DNA of 64,000 nt from Chlorokybus atmophyticus (GCA_009103225.1 RHPI01000732.1:207751-271750), one strand, 5' to 3'; positions 1 to 13,539 are shown, counted from the first letter of the stretch. Notes: generated from the sequence alone by a model not told the origin. Translations and numbers: made by a program.

Positions 1-417
1 CTTCCTTACCCTCCTGATCTGCGCCTCTCCCTTAATCGAGACCAGCTAAGAAGAAACAACTCCAGGCGCAGCACGCCGGAAATGCGCACTCGCACCCGTT
101 TGGTCACTTAAGCCCAGAGAAACTGGGACGCGTCTGTATGCAAGAGTCTCTGCAGCAGTGCAAAGCCTTGCTGCATGTGCCATGCCGCAGGGGAGCTTAG
201 CATCTCCTTCTGGCAATTTTTGTTGCACACATAGTTGGATACTTGAAGGCTGTTCACTGGCACGGGGCCTGATGTCCATCGTGTAACTGTCTACAGGCCT
301 GCACAAGTCATGCTTCGCTTGTTTGTCTGCATTGCTGGGTATTGTCATTGACCACAATGAAGGCGCTTGCTCAAGACATGATGCACAGGAAAAGCATGCT
401 AGCTCCATATCACGCTC
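1..417. other. intergenic, no gene seen
   Basis: No exon-like reading frame or RNA gene is recognisable here. It lies immediately 3' of the leftward carotenoid desaturase gene and should contain its 3' UTR. Confidence 0.5.
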
Positions 418-3400
418 TCAACTATGACGCCGCTTGGCATCCGAAAGAATCCTTTCTGCTGTCAACTTAGCACCAATCAAGACCAGAGGCACACCATTGC
501 CCGGTCGTGTTGATGCACCAACAAAATACAGTCCCTGCACCAAGGTGTAGTCAGCAAAGCGCAACGGCTCCTCACACAGAGTGAAACTGACCGGCCTGTA
601 AACACAATGCATGCACCTGCATGGATGTGTCTGCAACAGGGGGGCGGAAATGTGCCAGTTGGAAGAAGCCATGAGCAAGTCCGAATGCTGCGCCATGCTG
701 CAGATTATACCTGCACAACCACACAATTTCTATGTGTGTTGCGTAAGCTCCTACTATGTGCTTTATGACGGTGCAGCCAGCAAGACAGCCAGGCATCGGC
801 AGCAAACTCCACGGCCAAATGACAGGGCCATAGTCAAACAAGGCCTGCAATCGAGCCGACTTACATGTCTTGCCAGTTTGTTGGCGTGTAGACAAACTCA
901 TTTGTCATGTGCGAGCTGATGTCACCAACACCAGCCTCCTTGAAACGCCTGATCACTGCCACTCGTGCAGCCGACACCAGCTCTACAGGGAGAGTGTAAG
1001 ATCAGTTCGCTGTACGTACGCATCCGCAACACCCATCACCAACCTGCATCTACATCAGGCGTGCCAGCTATGCGTTGGTTCTGCAGATTCGCCACAGGCA
1101 CAAGCACAGTGATGGCGTCGCAGCCTGCGAAATGAGCACAATGTCTCAGTGCTGACATGGCGCAAGCAAGTACATTACACAGTCTGTGCTTTTCCAGGTG
1201 ACACAGCTGGGTTCATACCAACAGCGTCGCAATGCGCAAATACTTGGCACTGGGTGTTCACCTGCAGGAGCGGCAGTTGGATCAGTGCGTGCAGGGGCGT
1301 GAACGTAGAAGTTGGGTCTTTCACACAGGCTGCGTGGGTCTGATGCTCTGTTCCAGCTCTTCTCATACTCGTCTGAGAGGAAGATAGAGTGGTGTAGCAG
1401 GCCATCTAACCTGACATCTAAGGCCCTGTGCGTACAGTGTGCAATCTCACCACCGCTTACATCTTTAAGGTGACGTGCAAAATTTCGACTTCACAAACGG
1501 TGAATCATGTTCCCAACTGGAGGCATTGTGACGACAGATGGCAGCTAACACATGAGGCACATTGCACTTGCCAATTGAAGCTAATGATGCTGGCAGAGTA
1601 CTCCAGGCCTTGAAGGCGACTTGCCTTCGCTGCTGCTCCATCAATAAGCTTGTCATAAGCATACCTGCAGTAGGCCGCTCGTAAGTTGGCAAACAGCCAC
1701 GACCTGCATACTCATGTATATATGACGGACCGCAAAATACAACACAGCTTGTGTACAGCACTTACGGTACATCAGCATTTGTGACAACAACGTCAGAAGC
1801 AATGCGCCTGCCATCCGCAAGTGTCACACCCGTCACGCAGTTGCCTTCAATGTCTGCAGTCGCCAACAAGTTGTGTTTTCAAGCATTAACATCACAAACA
1901 ACAAACTACTTATACCTATGCGCACAACCTCTGCACCGCGTTCCACGCTAACGCCTACAGTTTGGATGGATTGCAGCAGAGCATCGCGCACTGCGCCAAA
2001 GCCGCCAAGTGGGTAGTGAATACCGTCGATTAACTCTGTTGCTGCTAAGAGACTGCAGCAAAATTGCGGTAGTTATGCATGTGGGCAAGCAAGAACGCCT
2101 GCCACCTCCATGCGCAAAAGATACCCACAGCCGAAACCCAGACTCACAAGTAGCATCAACCACCCGACTACATAGTGAGGGCCAATCTCTGTGCTTGAGT
2201 TGCTACCTGAACACGCCAGGGGCATTGTAGGGGCTGAGACCAACATACAGGTCTTGGAAGGTGAAGAGCGCGCGCAGCCGAGGATCCTTGAAGTAGTTAC
2301 CGACTTGCGCATGGTGCTGCCCCAGCAGCTCCAATGGACTCAACCTGGCATGACCATGGACTATTACTGATGGTGTCCAGCATAATGTTATTCTTATTGT
2401 TATTCAAACTCACACAAGCTAGCACAAGATAACAGCCGAGAGAAGTTGTTGGCAATGCAAAGCAATGATGTCAAGCACCTCATTTGCAGTACCTTTTCAG
2501 TAGAGGTAGCAGACGGAAGGGGTTCAGGTAATCCATGATTGACGTGAAGTCGCGCTCAATGAAGTTTGCCAGCCCCGCGTCCAGAGCTTCCTTGTATGTA
2601 ACAGTATCAATGGAAACGCCAGCAATCACATGAAATAGGCAGTGCTGGTTGACCGCATATCAAATCAGCAAGCTATGTTTTACATGCGCACCTTCGCAGC
2701 AGACAAAAACCGCAGATAAGCAGCGGAGGCGCCTGGTTCAAACCTCTCAAGCTGCCTTGACATCTCAGCAACATCGGATGTGAGGTCGATGCTGGTGGGT
2801 TCTTGTCCAGCGAAGAACACGCGATATGCCGCAGGTTGAACGCGTTTGATGGCCACTTTTCCATCCAGAGACTCGCCCAACGCCTCAAAAGCCTCCCTGT
2901 ACTTGTCTGGGAGCAGCAATAGACTTGGACCTGTATCGAATCGATACCCGGGTGGAGACTCCACTGACTGCATGCGCCCTCCAACCTTTTGAAGACACAC
3001 ATATGTGCAAACGATTGCACGTGCGGTGTGCCAGCTAGCAATGAAACAGAGCTTGCACGAGACGCTGCTCCAAAGCAATGCCTCTAGCGACTCCAAGCAA
3101 GATAATGAGAAGATTCTACCAACGCACAATGGAATGGATGTATGCAACTGCTTGCAAACCGTCGCGCAATTCGCTGCACGTGAGCGCAGCAACTTATGGC
3201 ATCAACTACTGGTCAATGCTGCACGTACCTGTTCGTTCTTTTCAAACACAGTCACCTTAAAACCAGCACGCGCCAGTCTCCCAGCGACTGCGAGTCCGCC
3301 CACGCCGCCGCCAATGACGACAGCACGCGTGCTGTGAGCTTGACAGCATGTCGTGCGACCAACGACCAAACTTTTTGGTCTCCTAGCAGCGTTTTGAAAA

Positions 3401-3453
3401 GTTGATAGTAATGGCAGGGTCAGCCGCAGCGCCAATGGTGTAGTGCTTGCCAT
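418..3453 (-). CDS. crtI: CrtI-type phytoene/carotenoid desaturase family oxidoreductase
   Basis: FAD-dependent amine-oxidase-fold enzyme of the CrtI/phytoene dehydrogenase family, expected to dehydrogenate or isomerise a carotenoid in the plastid. About 12 exons. Exon 1 (3453-3229) starts MASTTPLALRLTLPLL, a plausible transit peptide, followed by the dinucleotide-binding VVIGGGVGGLAVAGRLARAG and a typical VFEKNE turn. Exon 2 (2985-2692) carries GYRFDTGPSLLLLPD and RFEPGASAAYLRFL. Further exon-like blocks lie near 2590-2494 (MDYLNPFRLLPLL), 2340-2220 (DPRLRALFTFQDLYVGLSPY), 2040-1920 (GIHYPLGGFGAVRDAL), 1860-1770 (VVTNADVP), 1690-1570, 1405-1270, 1120-1080, 990-890 and 700-620. The last exon contains LYFVGASTRPGNGVPLVL, the C-terminal FAD signature, and stops at 418. 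The motifs resemble fungal/bacterial CrtI more than plant PDS; a CRTISO-like relative is possible. It is divergent from the downstream TRF4-like gene. Confidence 0.88.
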
Positions 3454-4270
3454 GAAGCTGCTCAGGGGCTGGCGCTAGTCTGGGCAACAAGCAGCACAGA
3501 GGAGCTTGACATATGCACTGCTTACTTCCTTGACAACTTGACGCAAGATTTCAATGTCAACAGCAATCTAGGTAGACGACTAAGCACAACCCTGAATGCA
3601 AGAGCAGTGTGCGTTTGCGTACTTGCATGTGCAGGCTTTGGTCAAGTTCTTGCATGTAATCAAGCAGCGGCTGAATACAGGAAGCAAGTCGGCAGGTAAG
3701 GCACAACGTGTTCAGCATGTCCTGTTACAAGCGCTTGCTTGTATAGTCTAGAGCAAAACAGCTCCGCCTTGCAAAACATACCACCAGACCAGTCAAGCGC
3801 CATACAGGCTGTGCAGCGACGTGCAAGCTGAAGCAAGCGCCGCAGACGCCGTCTGCCAAACGGTGACGTAACGCAGTGACGCAACTCGCGCTTTCCCGTT
3901 ACGCCTGCCGTTAGGTGAGACATGTACGTTAGCTGCTCCGTGAACAATCAGGGCCTTTGTACAACTACAAACGGCAGGCTGATAATGACATACTCTAAAT
4001 TACGCTTTGGAGCAGCGGCGGCAGCCTGCGGCGGCATAGCTGGCGGTGCAGGTGGCGGGGTCGACGGCGTTGCTCTGTCGTGGGCAGCTTTGCTTTGCAG
4101 ACAGCATCGTGGAGAGAAGTACAGTGCACTGGGCTCATAGTCCTGTGACGCCGGGATCTGCAGGAGAAAACCTTTTGCGGAGCTGTGGTGCGCTATCTGT
4201 CGTGAAGGTGGAGGCTGCTAGGGTCTCAGCCGCTCCTGCTCCTCGGCCGCCTACTGGCCGAGGAGCACGC
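3454..4270. promoter_or_regulatory. shared divergent intergenic region of crtI and TRF4-like genes
   Basis: This 817-bp stretch separates two start codons pointing away from each other, so it must hold both promoters and 5' UTRs. I see a GC-rich run of GGC/GCG triplets near 4010-4070 but no clear TATA box. No further gene is supported. Confidence 0.5.
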
Positions 4271-7158
4271 ATGGAGCTGAACATAGTTAGGATTATGCCT
4301 GAACGTGCTATCGGTGTAGACGCCGTAGCGGACGTTCTAGAGGCGGGTCCTCCCAGCCCCATGGAGTACGGAGAGCTGTATGCTAGCATTCCGCTGGACC
4401 CGTCTGTGCGCTATTCCAAGTGAGTAGTGTGTGCATGGTTTTCTTGACGCAAAACGTCATGAACAAGAGAAAGTTACAGGGCGGTCAGCAAGCTTTGGGG
4501 AACGGTATGCAACTTGTTTATTGTCACTAATAAGTTCATTTGACTGCCTGCACGCTGCAGTATTTTGACTACACCAGTTGTGCACTGTGCATTTTTCTTG
4601 TTAATAGCTGCTTTGGCAAATCACAGGAGTATGTTAGGCAGTATGTTAAGCAGTTACCCCGGGTACCAGTTAGCGTTAGTTGGACGCTGACCATGGTAAA
4701 GAGTAGTCATGCAGTTGGCTACATTCTGTTGGTTTGAAGGTATGCCTGGCATACAGCACATATGGCATCCTCTTAACGTTAAACATGTTCTCAGGTTGCA
4801 CCACGAGATACTGGCCCTATGTGAGAGGTTGCGCCCCACTAAGGATGAGCTGGAAAGGCGAGTTCAAGCTTTTCATGCAGTTCGTGCAACTGCAAGGGAG
4901 TTGTGGCCAACTGCACAGGTATGATGACGTTCACGATTGTTGACTCCTGACAGCTGGAGTATGCCTATGTTCAATGTTGCTCAGTTTCTCGCGCTACTTG
5001 TAGCGCTCAAGTTAATCTGCTATTCATTACGATGCTCAGTGTTTTGCAACTCGTTGCTGTGCTGCTCCCCCTCCGCATAAGGTTGTAGCCACAGCTCGCA
5101 TAACAATTACGTACACATCCACTCATGTTCACCAAGGTGTCAGTTGCGTACTTCACATTCGCTGATTTGCACAGCTTGCAGTAGATGGACATGCGCGTTT
5201 ATTTGGAAGCTCTTTGATAGCGCTTATTTGCAGGTGTCACTGTTCGGGTCGTGCGCGACTGGTTTGGATGTACCTGGCAGTGACATTGATATCGCCATTC
5301 TGCACGAAGATGAGCCCAGCACCAGCACTAGCTCTGCGCCCAGCAACCCACGCAGTGCTTTTCGGGACGGTGGAGAGGGATCCTCAAGGGGCCGCAAGGC
5401 TGCTGCACCTGCTGTAAAACGCCAGTTGAACTTGTTGACTGCTGCGCTGAAGAAGCGGGGTTTGTTGCGGGAAGTTGAAAAAATAGCCCATGCCAAGGTA
5501 TGTTTACATGATGATGATTACCCTCCCTCCCCCCCCCGCCGCGCGCACGGGGGGGCGACAGTACACACAGCCAACACACAACAGCCAAGGCGTCCCTACT
5601 GCAGTACTATGTTGGCATCATCATGTTCGTGTAAGGTGATACGAAGTTAGCAGCTGTGATGTTGACACTAAGCTGGGTGCAGGTGCCATTGTTGAAGTGT
5701 GTGCAAAAAAATGGAGTTATATGCGACATTGCCTTCAATGCCAACAACGGCCCACTTGCTGTGCCTTTTGTTCGTGAGCAATTACGGCGGTACATGTTCT
5801 TGCGGCCACTGCTGGTTGTCTTGAAACTATTTTTGGACGAAAGAGGCTTGAACCGCGTGTTCACTGGTGGAGTGGGAAGCTACTGCTTGTTGAACATGGT
5901 GATTAGTCACCTTCAGGTGCGTATCTTGTTGTGGCATTATGCCCTTGAATCTTGTGCATGAAAGTGATGCTTGGGCTACTTGCAGATGGTGGCCGCAGCC
6001 AAAATCAGTGATTTGGGCTACTTGTTGATGGGCTTTCTTGAGCGCTACGGCAGAAGGTTTGACTATAACAGTGCAACGATTTCCATAAGGGCTGCCTGCT
6101 ACTTTTCCAAGGTATATGTTTGGCTTCTTGTTTCGCTTCTTGTATTGACTTTGTTAGCTGCGTGCTGGCTACCATCAGGGCAACTGGACACACATGCACT
6201 GAGACTCCCACTCTGTCTGCAGGCAAAGCTTGGTTGGCTGGATAACAACCGGCCAGACCTGTTGAGTGTGGAGGACCCACAGGCCCCTGGTGAGTTGGCG
6301 ATCCACAGTAGCAGTGCACGTACTGAACCACTTCGGTAGTGTGGTTTGTGGCTCACTGATTGTTGCTTTTCAGATGTGGACATTGGAAAGGGCTCGTTCA
6401 AGATAAATGTTGTCCGCGATGCCTTTGACCAGGCTTACATGGCACTGCACAGAGTCGGCAATTGCTTCATGGAAGGCAGCGTCTTATGTCACATGCTGAA
6501 GGTATGTCAAAGTGTGTACTGTACAACTTGCATGCCCAGGGTTGTCATGCGCATGCATGTGAGAAGGCTGTTTTGCGCCGCGAGCATTCTATAACTTGGT
6601 TGAACTTGTGTTGTACCCACATTGCCCGGGCACCTTGTCAAGTTGTTGATTATTGTTGCATACGGCCAGGTTGAGCGAGCAGTTCAGCGGCTACCACCCG
6701 AGTTGGTGCGCCTTGATTCCAGCGTCTTTGGCAAGAACAAGAAGCGGCCGCACCCAGCCGACACCAGCCCGAACGCGGCAGGTCAACCTCCAGCTAAACG
6801 CCGGAAGAAAGGCAAGGGGGCTGCAGCAGGGCCCAAGCATGTGGAGAATGGCATCAAAGTAGGGAAGAAGAAGAAGCACAAGCAGCAGCAAAAGCAGCAG
6901 CGAGCCGGACAGCTACAGCATTGGCCGCGTTCGACAGAGCCAGAGCGCATTTTGCCAGAATGGGAGGGTCGTGCGGGGGCCAAGTTCACCATGGGAAGTG
7001 GGGGAGGCGCCGGTGTTGGGAAGCAGAAGAAACCCAAGAAGCGACGAGCTATGACTCGCAGTCAGAAGAAGGCGCAGCGCAGCACACATGAGTTCAAGGG
7101 CAGGTCACCAGCACGCGACCACGGCAAGCAATTGCTTGTTGCGTTTCATGACCTGTAG
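4271..7158 (+). CDS. TRF4: TRF4/5-type non-canonical poly(A) polymerase (nucleotidyltransferase)
   Basis: Adds short 3' tails to nuclear RNAs; in the yeast TRAMP pathway this marks RNA for exosome decay or processing. Eight exons with consistent phases give 526 aa: 4271-4419, 4795-4918, 5234-5497, 5683-5916, 5986-6111, 6223-6289, 6374-6501, 6670-7158. The catalytic domain has the G-S motif and first two metal-binding Asp in FGSCATGLDVPGSDIDIAI, with the third Asp in GVICDIAFN. The central domain follows (VLKLFLDERGLNRVFTGGVG, SYCLLNMVISHLQ), then the PAP-associated part (ISDLGYLLMGFLERYG; KGSFKINVVRDAF). The last exon encodes a long basic, Lys/Arg/Gln-rich tail (KKRPHP, PAKRRKKGKG, KKKKHKQQQKQQ) typical of a nuclear or nucleolar RNA-binding tail. 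ATG 4271 is chosen because the upstream extension lacks an ATG. An insert rich in Ser/Gly splits the catalytic domain between DIAILHEDE and KRQLNLL. Confidence 0.94.
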
Positions 7159-7853
7159 CCCCTCTACCAGTACTAGTCTTATCCGTCAGTAGTACCTGCT
7201 AGTATTACAACTAGTCCAACATTCTTTGGCCTCAGCGCCAGTGCTGCTATACATTCTTGCCATTGAGTGGTGCCTGCTCCCTGTATGTCTTACATCTTGT
7301 GGCAGTCAGCTGCAGTGTTGCTGCGCAGGTCCACGGAAGCAAGTAACCCATAGCAGACAACCCCAGTCGAGGCCATCGCGCTCGCACATGTCTGGCAGGG
7401 GCAGGAAGCACGCTACCACAGCTGGCACCAGCTCAAGCCTAACTGCCAACTCGCGGGTGGCAACCCAGCGACAGAATGTCAAATACAACAAACAGCAAGT
7501 GACTGATGTGAAGTTGCAGCGTGTGAAAAGAAAAGACATCAATGGCAGCAACGACCATCACGGTCAGAAAGCACAACTCCGGTGGTCAAGCATGCTTCTG
7601 GCGTGGCCTTGAAAGCCGCTGGCAAGGGAAAAGCCAAGAGCCATAAAGTATACAAAACAAGCAGATATCAACGCAGCGGACAGTGCAAATGCAGAGCATC
7701 CAAAGTTCATGGCAAGCATTGGCTTTGTTTTGAATGCTTGCATACAGTAGAATTAACTAGTACAGCAACATCGTCATACAAAGCTACACACTGTCAGCCA
7801 TGCCTATCACACTGCACCAGTAAATTCACACGCACGCAAGCACGCCTACACAT
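7159..7853. other. probable 3' UTR / intergenic, no clear gene
   Basis: The open stretch 7329-7612 encodes basic, Ser/Gln-rich sequence resembling the tail of the preceding gene, but I find no convincing splice from that gene's terminal exon. It could be an alternative 3' exon; otherwise it is 3' UTR. Confidence 0.3.
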
Positions 7854-8150
7854 CTACATGGCTGCAGCCGCCAGCACAGCGCCCGCTTCCGACGTTGGCA
7901 CTGCCGTCTGGACTGGACCCCAGCCAGTTACGGCCGCCACGACCACCGCCGCACGCTCCAGGATGGTGATGCCCTGAGCACGCTGCAGCGCGCAAGCCAC
8001 GCGCTGCCGGTACAGAGCCAAGTAGCCCGCTAGCCTGCGCAAGGGCAAGTCACGCGCAGCCAGCGCCCTCCTGACGCACATGTCGATGACGTCGTGAAAA
8101 CTCTGGCCCAAGCATACTTTGTCGATGGAAACCTTATGCTTTGCAGCCAA
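7854..8150 (-). CDS. possible exon of an unidentified protein
   Basis: An open frame of about 98 codons ends at 7854 and has coding-like composition: an amphipathic, Ala/Arg/Leu-rich segment with blocks such as SIDKVCLGQSFHDVID and RRLAGYLALYRQRVACALQR. It has no ATG at its left edge (the frame opens with TTG), so if real it is a terminal exon whose upstream exons I could not find. I do not recognise a family. It lies tail to tail with the TRF4-like gene. Confidence 0.25.
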   Translation of the reverse strand: MAAKHKVSIDKVCLGQSFHDVIDMCVRRALAARDLPLRRLAGYLALYRQRVACALQRAQGITILERAAVVVAAVTGWGPVQTAVPTSEAGAVLAAAAM

Positions 8151-9857
8151 GGAGCAGGTTTAAAGGCACAACAGTAGCTCTCAAGTTGTGAAACAGCTTA
8201 AGAAAGGCGCAGCACATGGTGGGAAAGTTAAGATTGCTTCATTACAGAGCCCACCACGCAGCAGGCAGCGGCAAGAACCAGGACCAGCCAGTAATTGAAG
8301 GCCGGATGTGTGTGTTGTTTCGCATTTATATATGGAGATATGCGATAACCCATTGTGATGTAAGGAGATACTGCATTGCGGCAAACCTAACCAGGGGATT
8401 CCATCCTCAAGTTGTGTAGAGACAGTGCGGAGCAAGACGATGCACTGTGGATCACCTTTGTAAGTTGTGGTTGACGCTGAGCAATTAGTTTTCAATTGAT
8501 GTGCACAGGTCGTGCTGATACCATACAAACAACATGTCATCATACATGTGATAAATGCCATGGGCTCTACATGTCGCGTTGCAGCATATTTGCTTGTGAA
8601 TATGTGAATGGTGATTAACGAATAGCATACCTCTTGTATGCTTGTGTGTGTGCTTGCGGATTGCGGGCATTACATTGCATGCTATGCATTGGACCTACCG
8701 ATCATCCTATACCTTGTAAATATTTTAAAAAAGAATGCGTCAACAATATTGTACAGACTGGGCCAAGTGTTGGCACGGTGTCATTTGATTGTGCACCCCT
8801 GGCTTCGTGCACATGCACGTGTTGTCATTCTCAACAGCAATAGCAAACAATCCAAGTTGAGGGGTCGGAAATAAAACAAAATAAGTGGGTTGTGGTCGGT
8901 ACATACATTTTCCACCCCCCTCTTGACACGAGCGTTACTACTGTAACACTTGAACTATCCTTGTGACAGCGCTTACTTAGTTATTTTGTATGCACATGCA
9001 TAACCCCGCATCCAATTGCTACATCAACTGAATGGTCACCTTACAGGGGGAGCTACTTAGCTTCAATCAACCCTTTCTCAAGGCCTTGTTGTGTCTCTTC
9101 ATGTTCGCAGCTGGACTCGGCCCATACATAGGCATGAAGACTTGCACAACTCAATCAAGGCATTCCGTGCTACTTATTGTACTCAAGTGGCATACGCATG
9201 CAACAGCTCTAAACAAGCTGGCGTACATTGCCAGAAGACTCATCAAGTGACGAGGTTTGAGTCGCATTGGCAATCCGCTTCATCACACGTAGCATAGATT
9301 GGGTTCCTTGTCATACCGCTCTTGTCACCTGCTTGTTACTCAAACAACATGAGACAGTGATACGAGATGCATCATTACTCGACAATGGGTTCGACATTGT
9401 GCCTATCTTCTCGCAGGGTCACACGGCCTCGCCTATTGCATACATTGCAAAGTTGGAGTATGCACATGTATTGTCACGCCCATAAGGCTGACCAACTTTC
9501 AGAATCGTTCTTTGTCCCTTACTTATGACAGTAAGATGAGACTCAGTGGGGACTCATTCCTTTTCAGCAAGTGTAGTGCCTATGGGGTATGCTCTCACGT
9601 AGGTTTGCTCTTGAGCCTATGAGGGCCTTGAGTAAGGATAAACTACACAAGGCATTGATGATGGCTACATAGCTGATCCATGCATATGGCATGTGAGCCT
9701 TTATTATTGTACTGCGAGTTGCCACAGGAAGTGACAATCAGAAGATTGTGAGCCAAGATTGGCAAAGCACTGTATGTGTACGGTGATCGTGCGATTTGCC
9801 ATTGATGTGACAGTCGTAAGGCAAGTTGTGCATGTGGGCAATCCGCAAGAACATTTG
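8151..9857. other. gene-poor intergenic DNA
   Basis: No reading frame with recognisable protein features, no tRNA-like box B and no obvious repeat unit. Several frames of 60-75 codons near 9030-9490 have no domain I recognise and could be remnants of older mobile DNA. Confidence 0.4.
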
Positions 9858-10583
<726 letters not shown>

Positions 10584-10612
10584 AGTGGTATCGTTACATG
10601 TATACTCAACTT

Positions 10613-10928
10613 TGTAACGGAGTGCTACCGCGTTCCCCGCCCTTACTAAATGAGAAATAAGGGTCCCAACGGGATAAACACGGCCATTAAAGTCGTATTA
10701 GGGCTTTTATAGGCCCAAATAAGGTGTTATGTTATGTAACACCGATATCGGCTTGAGACACGAGTCTCAAGTCGATATCGGCCGCATGGTGGCGCTGCTA
10801 ATGCAGCGACCGCCATAGCCAGGGGATCTTTCGATCCCCTGGCTGCCAGCGGCGGCGGCGGCGACGTGATTGGGGTGGTGGTGTTGGAGTAGGGGATTAA
10901 AGGGGGCGGTAGCACCCCCCTTCTTACA
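10613..10928 (+). repeat. 5' LTR of chromovirus
   Basis: 316 bp from TGTAACGG to TTCTTACA, matching the 3' LTR over its whole length apart from substitutions and one indel block. It contains a perfect hairpin, CCAGGGGATC / GATCCCCTGG, at 10819-10842 with a TTTC loop, and a second inverted motif around GATATCG (10742-10780). Confidence 0.95.
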
Positions 10929-10930
10929 TT

Positions 10931-10942
10931 TGGTATCGGAGC
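10931..10942 (+). other. primer-binding site, tRNA-iMet type
   Basis: TGGTATCGGAGC begins two bases after the 5' LTR and differs by one base from the canonical TGGTATCAGAGC complementary to the 3' end of initiator methionine tRNA used by plant Ty3/gypsy and Ty1/copia elements. Confidence 0.85.
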
Positions 10943-11718
10943 GAGGGCGTGGGGGCCTGGGGGGGCGGCGACGGCTTTGGCGGCGGCGGGGCGCAGAGGC
11001 GGCATTCGGCACTGCTCAGTGCCGCTGCCAGGCCGGCGGCCTGACAGCGGCGGCAGCGGCGGCAGCTAGCAGCCGCTACCCATTAGGGTGGGTAGTGGTA
11101 GTTGTTAGCTAGTTGTTGTTGTTGTTTAATTGTATAGTTGTATAGTTGCTGTTGTTGGTGTAGCCTAGCCTAGCCTTGCCTTGCCTTGCTTGCTTAGCCT
11201 AGTCTAGCTTGCCTGCCCTAGCTGTAAGGGGGGGTTGTGGTTGTTTACACTTCTCCCACCCCAAGAAAGTAGTCTAATGCCAACTTGGGCTGTTTTGGCC
11301 GCCATTCAGTGCGGTAGGGCCGCTAGATTCATTTTGGACGGTCGATATCAAACCCTCAACTCACAACTTGTTGATATCGGCCTGCAGGGCTGAGCCAACG
11401 AGAGTTTGGCACCTTTTGTGTCATTTACAATTGTGAGTTGAGCAGGGTTGTATAAGGTGAAAACTTTAAGTTGTAGCTTGTGAACCGTCGCGTGCATTCG
11501 CGTGTCGTTTGTTTACAAGCGAGTGTCTTGTTGAGAGGTGTTGGGCAGTTATTTTACGTGCTGTTAAACCCAAGTATAGCACTTTAAAATCAGCGAGAAA
11601 GAAACAACAAATTTTGACACTTTTAAAGTGCACAACTCGTGTGCTTGTGCACTCGTGCACTTGTAAACTTCTTGACGGCTTGTCTCCTTGGGCAGATGTC
11701 TCACCAAGGAGAGGAGGG
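10943..11718 (+). other. chromovirus 5' leader
   Basis: Untranslated leader between PBS and gag. It is GGC/GCG-rich near 10970-11075, then has short direct repeats of TAGCC/TTGCC near 11160-11215. No conserved protein is encoded. Confidence 0.6.
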
Positions 11719-13121
11719 ATGTATCCCGTTCCTGAGGATTTATCCTATGAGCCATCAAGTGATGAGGAAGTGAAGCACTCAGAAACGAGTGGTAGTTACA
11801 GTGTCAGTGAAGAGGAAGAAGCCAAGTCCAAGAGTGGTGAAGCTTCTTCAAAGAAGTCCTCTCCTGATGACCAACCTATGGACGCTCAGAGCATCATCGG
11901 CGCGGCCATAGCGAAGTACGCATCAGAGCGTGAAGCTCTTCTTGCTGCACACCCCCAACTTCGCAAGGAAGTGTGGGATGAGTGGGCGCAGCAAGTGCGT
12001 GATGCATATGACACGGACTTTGCGGCAATCCCGCGCGCAAGCAAGAAGATGGTGATTCGCATGATCGAGCAAAAGTTGACGCGTAATGTACCGCAACTCA
12101 TGCGCACAAATCCAGCAGTGGCCACTCTCATGGCCACTTATGTCAAACCAGGCCCGTATCCAGGCCAGAGGATGGCGTTTGAGGCTTTCACCTTATTGAT
12201 GGTGGAAACTCAGAAGCGGTGCCTCTTCTGGTACTTAGGGCCTGAGCTGAAGGAGAAGTTAGCTCGAGAAGAGCGCTTGACTGCACGCCTCGGTGCTATG
12301 CAGTCCGAGTTGGTGGCATTACGCCAGCAGGTGGCAGGGGCTACTACTACTGTAGTAGGGACATCAAATGGCCTTGCCGTCACAACGCTGAACAAGCCCA
12401 AGAAGTTTAAGCCCAATGGGGCTGTGAACATTCATGATTGGGTGGTGAATGAAAAGCGCTACTTGGCTGCACTTCAGCGACCAGTTAGTGCATACATCTG
12501 TTGCTGAGTTGCTCATGCCACCTGACGCTTTGGCCGAGTGGGCGCGTCAAACAGAGGATGGTGCTTCCAACACTGTGGAGGCATCGTTTCAGTTCTTGGT
12601 GGAGCGCTATGGTGGCATGGACCCGGCTACTGCTGCTCGCAACAAGCTTACCAAGCTGCGACCAAATGGTCGGGCGGCTTCAGTGTACTTGCGCGAGTTT
12701 CAGGCACTTGTTGGCCGTGTCAACAGTGGCTCATGCCCTTGGACAAGGCTGAGCAGTTTGACCAGTACAAGGGCGGCTTGGATGCGCGCTTGCGCGACCA
12801 GTGCTGTACAACACGTCGACGGGGCAACCGTGGGTTCCCGCGGACCTCGCAACCTTGCAGAGGTTGAGTGTGCATCTGTTCAACGACGATGCTGCGGCTG
12901 TGCAGGACAAGTCACAGGTGGTGGCTTCAGTCAAGCCACATGGGGGAGGGGGGAAGCGGTTCCCTCCACAAAGTGCGCATGCGGCGAAAAGGCCAAAACC
13001 TCATACGCACCTGCGAGTGGTGCTACGCCTATTGCAGCACGCGCCTGTTACGTGTGCCATCAGCCACATTGCGAAGAACTGCCCAACTAAGGGAAAGGGC
13101 AAGGCCAAGAAGGTTGAATAG
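11719..13121 (+). pseudogene. gag: gag polyprotein remnant (capsid and zinc knuckle)
   Basis: The ATG at 11719 opens an acidic N-terminus (MYPVPEDLSYEPSSDEE) and a helical stretch, running to a stop at 12505-12507. The capsid-like region continues in another frame (LMPPDALAEWARQTEDG; VYLREFQALVGRV), shifts again near 12740-12800, and ends in a third frame at 13121 with a Lys-rich tail. A damaged CCHC zinc knuckle is visible at about 13050-13080, its Cys and His residues split between frames. At least three frame disruptions make this a pseudogene. Confidence 0.9.
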
Positions 13122-13539
13122 GATTACGTCGTGACTCATGTACCTTCATCTAGTGGCTAGTTGCTAGTATTACAGCAAACTGGTTTGATAAATTGTCTCG
13201 TGTACATGTAATGACACATGCATGGCAAGCACATGATAAGCTGCCACTTTTTGATGGTGAAAAAGTGGATGACCAGGCTTGTGTGCTAGTGCATGTAGAA
13301 TTTAACATGCTAAGAGAAGTTTTGCGCACATTGTGTGAATTATAAAATAAACACACGACACTGAGTGTGGTTGTCATGGTGCCCAAGTATCATGGACCAT
13401 GGCTAAAGCATACTCGGGGCGGAACTGTGTTGAAACACTTCACAAAGCGTGAGACGGTAACAGTGCGGTTGTCAGCAATATTGATTAACCCACGCATTAA
13501 TCACGGAATCTTGGCTACCTTTTAAGGGCGAGTAGTACC

